Shown: piece by piece, positions 26,153 through 36,232 of the stretch | How positions within the stretch are numbered: position 1 is the first letter of the stretch | How the letters are laid out: each line of letters opens with the position of its first letter | Assembly: GCF_020539525.1 (NCBI RefSeq) | Contig: NZ_JACDXX010000011.1 | Span: forward strand, 97,054 to 161,053 | DNA length: 64,000 nucleotides | Reading direction: 5' to 3' | Source of the DNA: Pseudogemmobacter faecipullorum | GTDB taxonomy: Bacteria; Pseudomonadota; Alphaproteobacteria; Rhodobacterales; Rhodobacteraceae | Translations under genes and position numbers: made by a program | The notes under the pieces: generated by a model | Seen by the model: the letters and a program-made list of their open reading frames with translations, nothing else | Told to the model about the DNA's origin: nothing | The model's database searches: none

Positions 26153-28867
26153 ATGTGGCAAATGCCCGATCAGATCAGCGATGATGACAGCCGCCCCTCT
26201 CCTGATGCTCTGCTGGAAAAAGCCGCGCAGGAGGGACGTGGCAGGTTTAAGATCTTCCTCGGTGCGGCGCCGGGGGTCGGCAAGACCTGGGAGATGCTGC
26301 AATCAGGCCGGGCGCGCCAGGCCGATGGTGTGGATGTGGTCATCGGCGTGGTGGAAACCCATGGCCGCCGCGAAACCGCAGCGCTGGTCGAGGGGTTCGA
26401 GCTGATTGACCGGCGCGAGATCGATTATCGCGGGCAAAAGCTCGATGAGATGGATCTGGATGCGATCATCGCCCGGGCACCGGCGCTGGTGCTGGTCGAT
26501 GAGCTGGCCCATACCAATGCGCCGGGCTCGCGCCATCCGAAACGCTATCTCGATGTGCTCGAGCTGCTCGATCGCGGGATTGATGTCTATACCACGCTGA
26601 ACATCCAGCATGTGGAAAGCCTGAATGATGTGGTGGCGCAGATCACCCGGATCCGGGTGCGTGAAACCGTGCCGGATTCGGTGATTGACCGCGCCGATGA
26701 TATCGAGATCATCGACATCACCCCGGACGATCTGATCAAGCGCCTCAATGAGGGTAAGGTCTATCTGCCCAGGACCGCGCAGCGGGCGATCCGCAATTAT
26801 TTCTCGCCCGGCAATCTGACCGCTTTGCGCGAACTGGCGCTGCGGCGCACCGCACAGCGGGTGGATGAACAGCTTCTGAACCATATGCAATCCCAGGGGA
26901 TCCGGGGCTCCTGGCCCAGCGGTGACCGCATCCTGGTCTGTATCGACGGCAGTGCGCGCGGCCCGGCGCTGGTACGCTATGGCAAGCGCCAGGCCGACCG
27001 GATGCGCGCCTCCTGGTCGGTGCTGCATGTCGAGCTGGCCGGGGACAGCCGCCTGTCCGAGGCCCGGAAGGATCAGATCGCCGCGACTTTGCGCCTTGCC
27101 GGGCGCCTGGGCGGCGAGGCGGTCACCCTGCCGGGCCAGACCGTCACCCGCGAGATCCTGCGCTATGCAGGGGGAAATAATGTCAGCCATGTGATCGTCG
27201 GCCACAGCCCCCGCCCGCGCTGGCGGGACTGGTTCGACACCCCGGTTTCGCAGGAGCTGATCCGCGAAGCGGGCGGGCTGAACATCCATGTCATCGCCGG
27301 ATCGGACCCCTCCGGGCCGGTATCACGGCGCGGCCTGACCCTGCGGGGTGAGGCCGGCTTTCATCTGCTGCCCTGGCTGCTGGCGGTGCTTTATGTCGGC
27401 ATAGCCACCGCAATCGGCATGGCGCTGTTCCATGTCATGGGGGTGCGCAACATCGGGCTGATCTTCCTGATGGCAGTCCTGACCTCGGCGGCCACGGCGG
27501 GGCTCTGGCCGGCGCTTTTCACCTCGGTGCTGGGGGCGCTGGCCTATAATTACTTCTTTCTCTGGCCGCTCTATACCCTGGCCATTGACGATGCCGAAAG
27601 CGTGGTCGCCTTCGTGACTTTCCTCGCGGCGGCGGCGCTGACCTCGAATCTGACGGCGCGGGTCCACCGGGCGGCACGGGTGGCGCGGGCGCGGGCGCGC
27701 ACGACCGAAAGCCTCTATCTGTTCTCAAAACGCCTTTCGATTGCCGCCACGCTCGATGATGTGCTCTGGGTGGCGGTCAACCATATGGCCAGTATGCTGC
27801 GGGTGAATACTGTGCTGCTCCTGCCCGAGGGCAACCGGGTGACAGTGCGGGCGGGCTTTCCACCCGATGATACTCTGGCCGATTTCGATATCGCCGCCGC
27901 GCAATGGGCCTTTGAGCATAATCACCCGGCCGGGCGCGGCGCCGATACCCTGCCGGGGGCACGGCGGCTTTACCTGCCGCTGCGCACCGGGCGGCAGACC
28001 ATCGGCGTGGTCGGGCTCGACAATGACAAAACCGGCCCGCTGCTGACCCCCGATCAGCAGCGCCTGTTTGACGCCCTGGCCGATCAGGCCGCGCTGGCGA
28101 TTGAGCGCATCCAGCTGGTCGGAGATCTGGATAAGGCAAAGCTGGGGGCCGAGGCCGACCGGCTGCGCTCGGCGCTGCTGACCTCGATCTCGCATGATCT
28201 GCGCACGCCGCTGGCGGCGATCATGGGCGCGGCAGGCACTTTGCGCGACTATTTCACGGCTTTGCCCGAAGCGGGGCGGCGCGATCTGCTGCTGACGGTG
28301 GTCGACGAATCCGAGCGGCTGAACCGTTTTATCGCCAATCTGCTGGATATGACCCGGATCGAGAGCGGTGCCACTGCGCCGAACCTGTCGACACTGGCGC
28401 TCGATGAGGCGCTAGGCGCGGTGTTGCGGCGGGCCGGAAAGCTGCTGGCGCAGCACCGCACCGAAGTCAGCCTGCCCGAGGGTTTGCCGATGCTGCGGCT
28501 TGACCCGGTGCTGTTTGAACAGGTTTTGTTCAACCTGCTGGACAATGCGGCGAAATACGCCCCGGCCCAGAGCCTGATCCGCATCACGGCCAGGACCGAA
28601 GGTGGGCAGCTGATCCTGCAGATCCAGGATGAGGGGCCGGGCATTCCGGAGGCCGATCTGGAACGGGTGTTCGATATCTTTTATCGTGTGCTCAAGGGCG
28701 ATCAGGTTCAGGCGGGAACCGGCCTTGGCCTGGCGATCTGTCGTGGCTTCATCACCGCGATGGGGGGCACGATCACTGCGCAAAATCGCCGGGATCGCAG
28801 CGGTGCGGTCTTTACCCTGCGTCTTCCGGTCCCGGTGGATGCCCGATTGCCGGAGGTGGATGAATGA
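26153..28867 (+). CDS. kdpD: Sensor histidine kinase KdpD
   Basis: This 904-residue kinase senses potassium limitation and turgor and phosphorylates KdpE. The N-terminal KdpD domain has a Walker A motif, GAAPGVGKT, near residues 36-44. A universal-stress-protein-like domain follows, then four membrane helices near 405-500, a GAF region, and the kinase core with His681 in ISHDLRTPLAA. ATP-lid motifs DEGPGIPE and GTGLGLAICRG come last. The start at 26153 follows CGAGGACAT; an upstream in-frame ATG at 26015 would add 46 residues not typical of the family. It overlaps kdpE by four bases. Confidence 0.95.
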   Translation: MWQMPDQISDDDSRPSPDALLEKAAQEGRGRFKIFLGAAPGVGKTWEMLQSGRARQADGVDVVIGVVETHGRRETAALVEGFELIDRREIDYRGQKLDEMDLDAIIARAPALVLVDELAHTNAPGSRHPKRYLDVLELLDRGIDVYTTLNIQHVESLNDVVAQITRIRVRETVPDSVIDRADDIEIIDITPDDLIKRLNEGKVYLPRTAQRAIRNYFSPGNLTALRELALRRTAQRVDEQLLNHMQSQGIRGSWPSGDRILVCIDGSARGPALVRYGKRQADRMRASWSVLHVELAGDSRLSEARKDQIAATLRLAGRLGGEAVTLPGQTVTREILRYAGGNNVSHVIVGHSPRPRWRDWFDTPVSQELIREAGGLNIHVIAGSDPSGPVSRRGLTLRGEAGFHLLPWLLAVLYVGIATAIGMALFHVMGVRNIGLIFLMAVLTSAATAGLWPALFTSVLGALAYNYFFLWPLYTLAIDDAESVVAFVTFLAAAALTSNLTARVHRAARVARARARTTESLYLFSKRLSIAATLDDVLWVAVNHMASMLRVNTVLLLPEGNRVTVRAGFPPDDTLADFDIAAAQWAFEHNHPAGRGADTLPGARRLYLPLRTGRQTIGVVGLDNDKTGPLLTPDQQRLFDALADQAALAIERIQLVGDLDKAKLGAEADRLRSALLTSISHDLRTPLAAIMGAAGTLRDYFTALPEAGRRDLLLTVVDESERLNRFIANLLDMTRIESGATAPNLSTLALDEALGAVLRRAGKLLAQHRTEVSLPEGLPMLRLDPVLFEQVLFNLLDNAAKYAPAQSLIRITARTEGGQLILQIQDEGPGIPEADLERVFDIFYRVLKGDQVQAGTGLGLAICRGFITAMGGTITAQNRRDRSGAVFTLRLPVPVDARLPEVDE

Positions 28868-29556
28868 CCACGAATGATGTGAAAATTCTCGTGGTTGATG
28901 ATGAGCAGCCGATCCGCAAGCTGTTGCGCACCGGGCTTTCGGTCGAGGGCTATGCGGTGATCGAGGCGCGCAATGGCCGCGAAGCCGGTGAGCTGGTATC
29001 GGCCGAACGCCCCGATCTGATCCTGCTCGATCTGGGCCTGCCCGATCTGCAGGGCCATGAGCTGCTGGAGCGCTGGCGGGCCGGGGCGCTGGAACTGCCG
29101 GTCATCATCCTGTCGAGCCGGACGGATGAGACCGGGATTGTCCGCGCGCTTGAGCTCGGGGCCGATGATTATGTGACCAAACCCTTTGGCATGAAGGAGC
29201 TTGCCGCCCGGATCCGCGTGGCGCTGCGCCACCGGCTGCAGCAGCAGGGCGAGCGGCCGCTGTTTCAGACCGGTGAGCTCTCGGTTGATCTGGTGCGGCG
29301 CATCGTCAGGCTGGGCGAGCGCGAGGTGAAGCTCTCGCCCAAGGAATATGAGATCCTGCGCATTCTGGTGCAGCATGCGGGCAAGGTCATCACCCATCAG
29401 CATTTGCTGTCGCAGGTCTGGGGCGATACCGCCGAGGTGCAATATCTGCGGGTCTATGTCCGGCAATTGCGCCAGAAGATCGGCGACAGCGCCGAAGCGC
29501 CGGAATATATCACCACCGAAACCGGGGTCGGCTACCGCCTGCGCGAGGCGGATTGA
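28864..29556 (+). CDS. kdpE: Response regulator KdpE
   Basis: This 230-residue OmpR-type regulator activates the kdp genes. The receiver has Asp56 in LILLDLGLPD and Lys in YVTKPFG; the C-terminal winged helix includes SPKEYEILRIL and TGVGYRLRE. The start overlaps the kdpD stop (ATGA), so the kinase and regulator are co-translated. A bidirectional terminator follows at 29805-29832. Confidence 0.96.
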   Translation: MTTNDVKILVVDDEQPIRKLLRTGLSVEGYAVIEARNGREAGELVSAERPDLILLDLGLPDLQGHELLERWRAGALELPVIILSSRTDETGIVRALELGADDYVTKPFGMKELAARIRVALRHRLQQQGERPLFQTGELSVDLVRRIVRLGEREVKLSPKEYEILRILVQHAGKVITHQHLLSQVWGDTAEVQYLRVYVRQLRQKIGDSAEAPEYITTETGVGYRLREAD

Positions 29557-29930
29557 GCAGGGGGCCATGCCGCTGGATCAGTTGCAGCACTGATTGGACA
29601 GCACCGGCTGGGCAGGATTGGCGAGGCACGGCTGAAACTTTGCTGCTGCTGACCAGCCTGCCGGCCTGTCTCCTGTCCTTCCACACTGTCATTGCCCGCC
29701 CAGGCCCTGCCCGCTTAGCCCCGGCTCAGCCCTCCGGGCCCGGGGGGAAGGTTATTCCGCCAGATCTGCACGATCACAATGCTCCGGCAGTTCTTTGTTG
29801 TGAAAAAGGTCAGGCCACAGGGCCTGACCTTTATGTTGTGCAAACCCCGGCTAAGGTGGCGGGGCTTTATGCCTGATGCCCCGGCCCTGGCACTGGCGCT
29901 GCCCGGGGCCGGGGCCGGGAAGACCTGGGA
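29557..29930. other. Convergent intergenic region after kdpE
   Basis: A 374-base gap between kdpE and the TonB receptor gene, which converge. Apart from the strong terminator at 29805-29832, nothing recognisable is seen. Confidence 0.6.
29805..29832. terminator. Bidirectional terminator between kdpE and the TonB receptor gene
   Basis: A perfect 12-base stem, AAAGGTCAGGCC (29805-29816) and GGCCTGACCTTT (29821-29832), with loop ACAG. A and T runs on both sides allow termination of both converging genes. Confidence 0.85.
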
Positions 29931-31916
29931 TCAGAAGGTTTTCGAGATATTGAGCTTGATATTGCGGCCCGGCTCATCAAGGCGCGAGATCGCAGTATGA
30001 TAGGCGCGGTCAAAGAGGTTATCGATCCCAAGATCGAAGACCACGCCCTCCAGCGCCCCGGCCTGCGCGGTATAGCTGACCTTCACATCATGCACGGCCC
30101 AGCCCGCATTCGCGCGCGCGGCCGAATAGACGCCCTCACCGGCCTGAACATGCCAGGACATATCGAGCCCATTGCCAAAGCGCTTACCCACGGTCAGGCC
30201 CAGCTGATGGCCCGGATCATAGGCATAGTTTTTGCGCGTCACCACACCGCCAGCCAGCGCCGTCTCGGTATGATCCACGAAATTGACCGAACCCCGGGCA
30301 TAGAGCCCCTCTTCCATGGCGTAATTGGCCTGCAGTTCGATCCCTTTCATATCATAGCCAAGGGTCGCATTGCCCGCCGCCGAATACATCGGGTTCCAGA
30401 TCGAGGTCTGATAGGCGGTCAGGCCCAGCGTCAGGCTGTCGCCATCGGCAAACAGGCTGTCGGCCTCATATTTCAGGCCCAGTTCATAGGTGCGCGACTG
30501 CTGCACATTATCGCCATGCAGCGCGCCATTTGCATAGCGGCCGCTATAGACATCAAGCGAGGCGAGGCCCTCGGTATAGGTCAGCGAGCCAAAAGCACTC
30601 AGCCCGTTGCCAAAGCCTTTTTCCAGCCCGGCCCCGAGGGTGCGGGCAGTTGCGCTGTAATCGCCGCCGAGATTGTCACCGATGGTCTGACGCTCGACCC
30701 GTAGCCCGAGGCTGGCCTGCCAGTCATTGCCAAATTCCATATTATCAATCGCGAAGAAGCCGATGCGGGTGTAATCGGCGGCTTCCTCGGCGCGGGTCTG
30801 CCCGGGACGGGGCGAGCGCAGGCGATCCTGATGCGACCAGTCAAGGCCATAGCGCAGCCGGTGGCTGACCGCGCCGGTCAGCAAAGACGAGGTGTTTTTC
30901 AGCGTGATCCGGTCGGTGGTCTGATCATAGATCCCCTCAGCCGTCGCGCTGAATTTGCCCGGGGTCAGCGATTCCACATCGCTGATCTGTTCCGAGCGCG
31001 AAATCCGCAGCTCGAGATCAATCAGACTGCTGACGGCAGGCGTGTAATTCCAGGCCAGCCAGGTTGAGCTGCCCTCACGGTCGCGGTTCACATTGCCGAA
31101 AACGGCGCTGTTCATCATGCTGGTATAGGGAACGTCGCGCTCGGCGCTTTCATATCGGGTATGGCTGAAGGTCAGGCTATTGGCCTCATCAATACGCCAG
31201 CGCCCCTTGAACATCAGGTTCGGCACGTTAAAGCCGCGCTGCCCCAGCAGCGTGCCATCGCCATTTTCCTGCTCCCCCTGGGCGCGCCGGGTGTAGTTGA
31301 GCAGGAAATCAAGGTTCTGCGCCGGCTGCCAGGCCAGGGTGGAAGAGGTGACCCAGCCGTCCCCATTGCTGTTGCCGCCCACCATCTGGCGGAATTTCAG
31401 CCCGATCTCATCGCCGGTCAGATCGGCACCATTGATGGTTTCAACCGCGATCGAGCCTGCCGAGATCCCCGAACCATGTTCCAGCGAGGCCAGCGGCCCC
31501 ATAGCAACGGTGACCGATTTCATCAGCGCCGGATCCGTGATCATGCCGGTGGCATTCTGATAGATCCTGCCGCCATCGCCTGACACGCCATCCACCGAGA
31601 CATTGGTGGCCGGATCGCCGGGATAGTGATGATTGCCGCCAAAGCCACGGATGCTGGGCTGCGAGGTCAGAACGCTGCCGCGGTGAATGGCGTTCACACC
31701 CGGCACATCGCGGATCACATCGACCAGAGTGCTGGCCTGAGCGCGTTCGATCTGCTCGCCCTCGACCCGGGTGACCGAGCCCGAACCGGCCGCGCGCTCT
31801 TCCGTGGACAGAACGATCTCACCAAGATAGGTCGAAGGGCTGCTGCTGCGGGTTTCGGCATGTAAAGCAAGCGGCGAGCAGGCCGCCAGGCAGAGATAAT
31901 ACGTCAGATTGCGCAT
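29931..31916 (-). CDS. TonB-dependent outer-membrane receptor (haem/siderophore type)
   Basis: This 661-residue outer-membrane receptor imports an iron complex using TonB energy. A signal peptide ends at about Ala20 (ALHA), followed by a TonB-box-like LGEIVLST. The plug domain lies at about 45-150 (TLVDVIRDVPGVN, SIRGFGG, VSVDGV), followed by a 22-strand barrel. The end IDNLFDRAYHTAI and PGRNIKLNISKTF with terminal Phe is typical. Plug features resemble haem and siderophore receptors, but the ligand is unknown. No Fur box was identified with confidence. An ABC importer of matching class starts the window but is 29 kb away. Confidence 0.9.
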   Translation of the reverse strand: MRNLTYYLCLAACSPLALHAETRSSSPSTYLGEIVLSTEERAAGSGSVTRVEGEQIERAQASTLVDVIRDVPGVNAIHRGSVLTSQPSIRGFGGNHHYPGDPATNVSVDGVSGDGGRIYQNATGMITDPALMKSVTVAMGPLASLEHGSGISAGSIAVETINGADLTGDEIGLKFRQMVGGNSNGDGWVTSSTLAWQPAQNLDFLLNYTRRAQGEQENGDGTLLGQRGFNVPNLMFKGRWRIDEANSLTFSHTRYESAERDVPYTSMMNSAVFGNVNRDREGSSTWLAWNYTPAVSSLIDLELRISRSEQISDVESLTPGKFSATAEGIYDQTTDRITLKNTSSLLTGAVSHRLRYGLDWSHQDRLRSPRPGQTRAEEAADYTRIGFFAIDNMEFGNDWQASLGLRVERQTIGDNLGGDYSATARTLGAGLEKGFGNGLSAFGSLTYTEGLASLDVYSGRYANGALHGDNVQQSRTYELGLKYEADSLFADGDSLTLGLTAYQTSIWNPMYSAAGNATLGYDMKGIELQANYAMEEGLYARGSVNFVDHTETALAGGVVTRKNYAYDPGHQLGLTVGKRFGNGLDMSWHVQAGEGVYSAARANAGWAVHDVKVSYTAQAGALEGVVFDLGIDNLFDRAYHTAISRLDEPGRNIKLNISKTF

Positions 31917-32181
31917 TTGAAATCCTATTGGTCATCGCGGTAGCGGGCTGTCCGACAGGATTGCTGGCTGATTGATCGAAGATCACCTAAAGGAGAAGCC
32001 GGGGCGGATCAATACATCCTTCAGCTGCCGCCTGGCGCTGCATCGGGGCGGGGCGGGCGGGATCTGCGGGAAGGGAAACGCAGCTTCAGGCGGGTTGTGC
32101 CGGGGGGCATGATGGCCGGGAGGCCCAGGGCGCGCGGCCTGCCCGGACCGGGCCCCGGGCCGGTCAGCAGCGGGCCCGGCC

Positions 32182-32925
32182 TCAGCGGACTTCTGACAGG
32201 CTGAAAAAATGGGCGAAAAGCTCGCGCTGGGAGGAGATCCCCAGTTTGTGGTAAATATTGCGCCGGTGGATGCGCACCGTGCCCTGCGAGATACCAAGCT
32301 CCTGGCCCGTGGCTTCGGCCGAATAGCCCTTTAAAATCCAGCCGACAATTTCGTGCTCGCGCGGGGTCAGCCGGTCCAGTTCCGGCCGGCTCAGCACCGG
32401 CCCGGCTTCCGAGCGGCTGGCGAAATCCTGGGCCAGCCCGGCCCAGTGACGCCGCATCAGTGCGGTTACCACCGGGGCCAGGGCTTCGAGCCGGCGAAAG
32501 GCCGGGGCCGGGAAGGACTTTTCCTCACGCATCAGCGAAAACACCACATGACAATCGCCCGGCATTTCGGCAAAAAAACCGATCTCCTCGGCGATCTCGG
32601 TGCGCATATAATAGGTGCGGAAATATTCAGCCTGGTAAAACCGGTCCGGCGCCAGGTCTTTCAGCCGGTACAGCCCCGGCGCGACCGGCCGGATCGCGCC
32701 CTGACAGAAGGGATCCAGCAGATAGGGCCCCGCAAGATAGTCGGTCACGAAGACCGCGCGGCGATGCTGCGGAAAATCATCATAAAGATCAATGGGTCTG
32801 CCCTCGCCCTGATAGCCAAACACCACGGTGAACGTATAGGGCACCACCTGGCGCAGCCAGCGGGTCAGAGCCGGACAAAAGGCGTCGGATCCCGTGGCTT
32901 CAATCACCTCTGCGAGGCTGGCCAT
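32182..32925 (-). CDS. LuxR-family transcriptional regulator
   Basis: This 247-residue regulator has an N-terminal ligand-sensing region (GAF/autoinducer-like, about 1-165) and a C-terminal LuxR helix-turn-helix at about 185-245 (LTPREHEIVGWILKGYSAEA and GISQGTVRIHRRNIYHKLG). The start chosen is ATG 32925; the frame stays open to 33075 but would then overlap the divergent ABC gene. No strong ribosome site is seen, and a GTG at 32970 is possible. Divergent placement suggests control of the polyamine-type importer at 33045-37039. Confidence 0.83.
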   Translation of the reverse strand: MASLAEVIEATGSDAFCPALTRWLRQVVPYTFTVVFGYQGEGRPIDLYDDFPQHRRAVFVTDYLAGPYLLDPFCQGAIRPVAPGLYRLKDLAPDRFYQAEYFRTYYMRTEIAEEIGFFAEMPGDCHVVFSLMREEKSFPAPAFRRLEALAPVVTALMRRHWAGLAQDFASRSEAGPVLSRPELDRLTPREHEIVGWILKGYSAEATGQELGISQGTVRIHRRNIYHKLGISSQRELFAHFFSLSEVR

Positions 32926-33044
32926 CAGGGTTTCAGAACTGTTTCCCCTTGCATGAGATGCGTCAGACACGATCTGTCTATGCCTTTTGTGATATATACA
33001 GCCACTGGTTGAATTTTTAACATTCTCTTTGTCTTGGGGTATAG

Positions 33045-34133
33045 ATGAACGAACAGGGAATGCTGAGTCAACCAATTGCAGAGCTGCGCAATGTGACCAA
33101 ACGCTATGGCCAGGTCACCGCAGCGACCGGACTGACCCTGGCCATCGCGCCGGGCGAGTTCCTTTCGTTTCTTGGCCCCTCGGGCTGCGGCAAGACCACA
33201 GCGCTCAGGATGCTGGCGGGCTTTGAACAGGCCAGTGAGGGCGAGGTGCTGATCGACGGCCAGAATGCCAATGGTCTGCCCGCCTGGAAACGGCCGGTGA
33301 ATATGGTCTTTCAGCAATATGCGCTTTTCCCGCATCTGAGCGTGGCCGAGAATGTCGCCTACGGCCTGAACCAGCGCCGCCCGAAACCCTCAAAGGCCGG
33401 AGTTGCCGCATCAGTAGAGGATGCGCTGGCGCTGGTGCGCCTGCAGGGCTTTGGCCCGCGGCGGATCTGGGAAATGTCAGGCGGGCAGCAGCAGCGGGTC
33501 GCCCTGGCCCGTGCCATTGTGAACCGGCCGAAAATCCTGCTGCTCGATGAGCCGATGGCGGCGCTCGACAAAAAGCTGCGTCACGACATGCAGATTGAGC
33601 TGAAGGCGCTGCAGCGCGAGCTTGGCATTACCTTCATCCTTGTCACCCATGACCAGGAAGAAGCTTTGTCGATGTCGGACCGGATCGTGATCATGGATCA
33701 TGGCCGCATTGCCCAGGTGGGCACGCCCGAAGAGCTCTATGATGCCCCGGCCAGCCGTTATGTCGCTGATTTCGTGGGCCGCTCAAACTTCATTCCGGCC
33801 AGGGTCACCTCGGCAGAGACCGGCGCGATCCTGGCGGAAGCGGCCGGAGGCCTGCAGTTTGTGGCACGGGGCAGGGCGGTGGAGCCAGGCCGCGAGGTGA
33901 CGCTGCTGTTGCGCCCCGAAGAGGTAAAACTCGCCCGCGAGGGCAGCGGCCATGCCATGGAAATCACCCATCGCATCTTCCTTGGCGAGCATACCGAATA
34001 TCATCTGCGCTCGGGGGCCATCGGGCGCCTCGTCGCGGTCATGCCACGCTCGGCCGATGCTGCGGATCTGTCCCCGGGCAGCCGGGTCCAGGTCAGCTGG
34101 CGCCAGGGCGCGGCCTTTATCCTGACTGACTGA
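33045..34133 (+). CDS. Spermidine/putrescine-type ABC transporter ATPase (PotA-like)
   Basis: This 362-residue ATPase has Walker A GPSGCGKTT at 44-52, Q-loop VFQQYALFPHL near 90, signature MSGGQQQRVALARA near 148, Walker B ILLLDEPMAALD near 168, and a C-terminal TOBE domain from about 270. It is the first gene of a co-directional set: ATPase, binding protein, two permeases and a dehydrogenase. The family transports polyamines, betaines or opine-like amines; the exact substrate is unknown. Confidence 0.92.
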   Translation: MNEQGMLSQPIAELRNVTKRYGQVTAATGLTLAIAPGEFLSFLGPSGCGKTTALRMLAGFEQASEGEVLIDGQNANGLPAWKRPVNMVFQQYALFPHLSVAENVAYGLNQRRPKPSKAGVAASVEDALALVRLQGFGPRRIWEMSGGQQQRVALARAIVNRPKILLLDEPMAALDKKLRHDMQIELKALQRELGITFILVTHDQEEALSMSDRIVIMDHGRIAQVGTPEELYDAPASRYVADFVGRSNFIPARVTSAETGAILAEAAGGLQFVARGRAVEPGREVTLLLRPEEVKLAREGSGHAMEITHRIFLGEHTEYHLRSGAIGRLVAVMPRSADAADLSPGSRVQVSWRQGAAFILTD

Positions 34134-34207
34134 GCCTGTCCCAAGAACACAACGACCAGGCTGCGTGTGACGGCCCGGCACTGACCCCAACAACAGGAAA
34201 ACCGAAA

Positions 34208-35365
34208 ATGACCCATCGTGACCATATCCCCCCGAAAGAATTCCTGCAGCGGCTGGAAAGCTATCGCAAAGGCTCGCTCTCGCGGCGCGATTTCCTCAAT
34301 GTGACCGGGCTGGGCGCGGCAATGGCAGTGATGGCGGGCGCGATGCCCGGGCTCAGCCGCCGTGCTTTCGCTCAGACGCCGATCGGCGACCGGGTGGTGA
34401 TCGCCACCTGGCCAAATTACCATGATCCGGCTGATTTTGAGGCCTTCCGGCTGGCGACGAATGCCGCGGTCGATGTCAATGTCTTCGGCTCAAACGAAGA
34501 AATGCTGGCCAAGCTGCAGGCGGGCGGCTCGGGCTGGGATGTGGTCGTGGCCACGAATTACACCATCTCGACCTATGCCGAAGAGGGGATCATCGAAGAG
34601 CTGGACCTGTCCCGCATTCCGAATTTTGACAAGCTTTCGACCGATCCGCGCTTTGCCGATCCCGGCGTGATCAATGGCAAAACCTATGCCATTCCGCGCA
34701 ATATCGGCACCACGGGCTATTGCATCAATACCGCCGATCTTGAGGGTGCGGCGCCCCCCGCCACCTGGAAAGAGTTCTGGGATCTGGCACGCGATCAGCT
34801 TTCGGGCCGGGCGATGGTGCATGATTACCAGCTGACGGCTATCGGCAATGCGTTGAAATATTTTGGCTACTCCTTCAACTCGGTCGATCCGGCCGAGCTG
34901 GCCGAGGCCGAAAAACTGCTGATCGATGCCAAGCCGCATCTGTTTGCGATCAATTCGGATTATCAGCCCTCGATCCGCTCGGGCGATGCGAGCATGTCAA
35001 TGTGCTGGACCGGGGATGCGGTGCAGCTGCAGCGCGATATGCCCGAGGTTGCCTATATCCTCGGCAGGGAAGGCGGCGAGCTCTGGTCGGATTTCTTCAC
35101 CATTCCGGCTTCGGCCCCGCATAAAGATGCGGCCTATGCGCTGATCAATTTCCTGCTGGAGCCGGAAATGGCGGCGAAAGAAGCGCTGTTCCACGGCTAT
35201 CCGACCGGGGATGCCCGCGCCGATGCGCTGCTGCCCGCCGAGATGCGCGACAGCCCGATCCTGTTCCCGGCGGCAGATCTGCTGAACGCGCTCGAATTTG
35301 GCGCGGCGGTCACACTGACCAACCCTGAACGCGCCGAGATCATGGCGCGCTTCAAGGCGGCATAA
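34208..35365 (+). CDS. PotD-like periplasmic binding protein with Tat signal
   Basis: This 385-residue receptor of the polyamine-type importer has a twin-arginine signal, SLSRRDFLNVTG, with Arg26-Arg27 and probable cleavage near residue 56 (AFA-Q). The mature protein has the PotD fold, with VVIATWPNYHDPADFEAF near 63. Tat export is a little unusual but known for the family. It lies 74 bases after the ATPase gene and 11 before the first permease. Confidence 0.9.
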   Translation: MTHRDHIPPKEFLQRLESYRKGSLSRRDFLNVTGLGAAMAVMAGAMPGLSRRAFAQTPIGDRVVIATWPNYHDPADFEAFRLATNAAVDVNVFGSNEEMLAKLQAGGSGWDVVVATNYTISTYAEEGIIEELDLSRIPNFDKLSTDPRFADPGVINGKTYAIPRNIGTTGYCINTADLEGAAPPATWKEFWDLARDQLSGRAMVHDYQLTAIGNALKYFGYSFNSVDPAELAEAEKLLIDAKPHLFAINSDYQPSIRSGDASMSMCWTGDAVQLQRDMPEVAYILGREGGELWSDFFTIPASAPHKDAAYALINFLLEPEMAAKEALFHGYPTGDARADALLPAEMRDSPILFPAADLLNALEFGAAVTLTNPERAEIMARFKAA

Positions 35366-35376
35366 GGACGAAACCG

Positions 35377-36228
35377 ATGCGGCCATCTCTGCGCACCGCC
35401 CTGTTTCTGGCACCTGCAACCGCATGGCTTTTATGCATGCTGGTGCTGCCTCTGGTGGTCGTCATCATCTTCAGCTTTGGCGAAAGGGGGGCCGCGGGCG
35501 GATATGTCCCGGCCTTCACTTTCGAAAACTACGCCAATCTCGGCGCGCGCAGCTCAGCCTTTTTCAACACGCTGACCCTCGCGCCGTTTGGCACGCTGCT
35601 TTGCCTGCTGATCGCCTGGCCCCTCGCCTATTTTCTGGCGGTGAAGGCCGATCCGCGCTGGCGGACTTTGCTGCTGATCCTGATCATTGTGCCATTCTGG
35701 ACCTCGATCCTGATCCGCTCCTATGCCTGGATCCAGATCCTTGGCGGCAATGGCCTGCCCGCCATTCTGGCCGAACTGGGGTTTGGCCGCATTCGCCTGA
35801 TCAATACACCGGTCGCGGTGATGACCGGGATTGTCTATGGCTATCTGCCGCTGATGGTCTTCCCGATCTATGTGGCGCTGGAAAAGCTGGACCGGCGCCT
35901 GCTCGAGGCCTCGGCCGATCTCGGCAGCCCTCCCTGGCGCACCTTTCGTCAGGTCACGCTGCCGCTATCGCTGGCGGGGGTGGCGACCGGATCCATGCTG
36001 GTCTTCATCCTGCTGATGGGAGAATTTCTGATCCCGCAGATCCTCGGCGGCGGCAAGGTCTTCTTTGTCGGCAATGCGCTGGTCGATCTGTTCCTGCAGT
36101 CGCGCAACTGGCCCTTCGGCGCTGCGGTCGCCGCGACCCTGGTCTTTGTGATGCTGCTGACCGTCACGCTCTATCTGAAGGCGATCCGCCGGCTTTCAGG
36201 CGGGCGCGATGATGTCGAACTGATGTGA
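35377..36228 (+). CDS. PotB-like ABC transporter permease
   Basis: This 283-residue inner-membrane permease has six helices and the coupling-loop motif EASADLGSPPWRTFRQVTLP near residue 173. It is 4 bases from the second permease gene, with which it forms the heterodimeric channel. The N-terminus RTALFLAPATAWLLCMLVLP is typical of PotB. Confidence 0.92.
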   Translation: MRPSLRTALFLAPATAWLLCMLVLPLVVVIIFSFGERGAAGGYVPAFTFENYANLGARSSAFFNTLTLAPFGTLLCLLIAWPLAYFLAVKADPRWRTLLLILIIVPFWTSILIRSYAWIQILGGNGLPAILAELGFGRIRLINTPVAVMTGIVYGYLPLMVFPIYVALEKLDRRLLEASADLGSPPWRTFRQVTLPLSLAGVATGSMLVFILLMGEFLIPQILGGGKVFFVGNALVDLFLQSRNWPFGAAVAATLVFVMLLTVTLYLKAIRRLSGGRDDVELM

Positions 36229-36232
36229 GGCG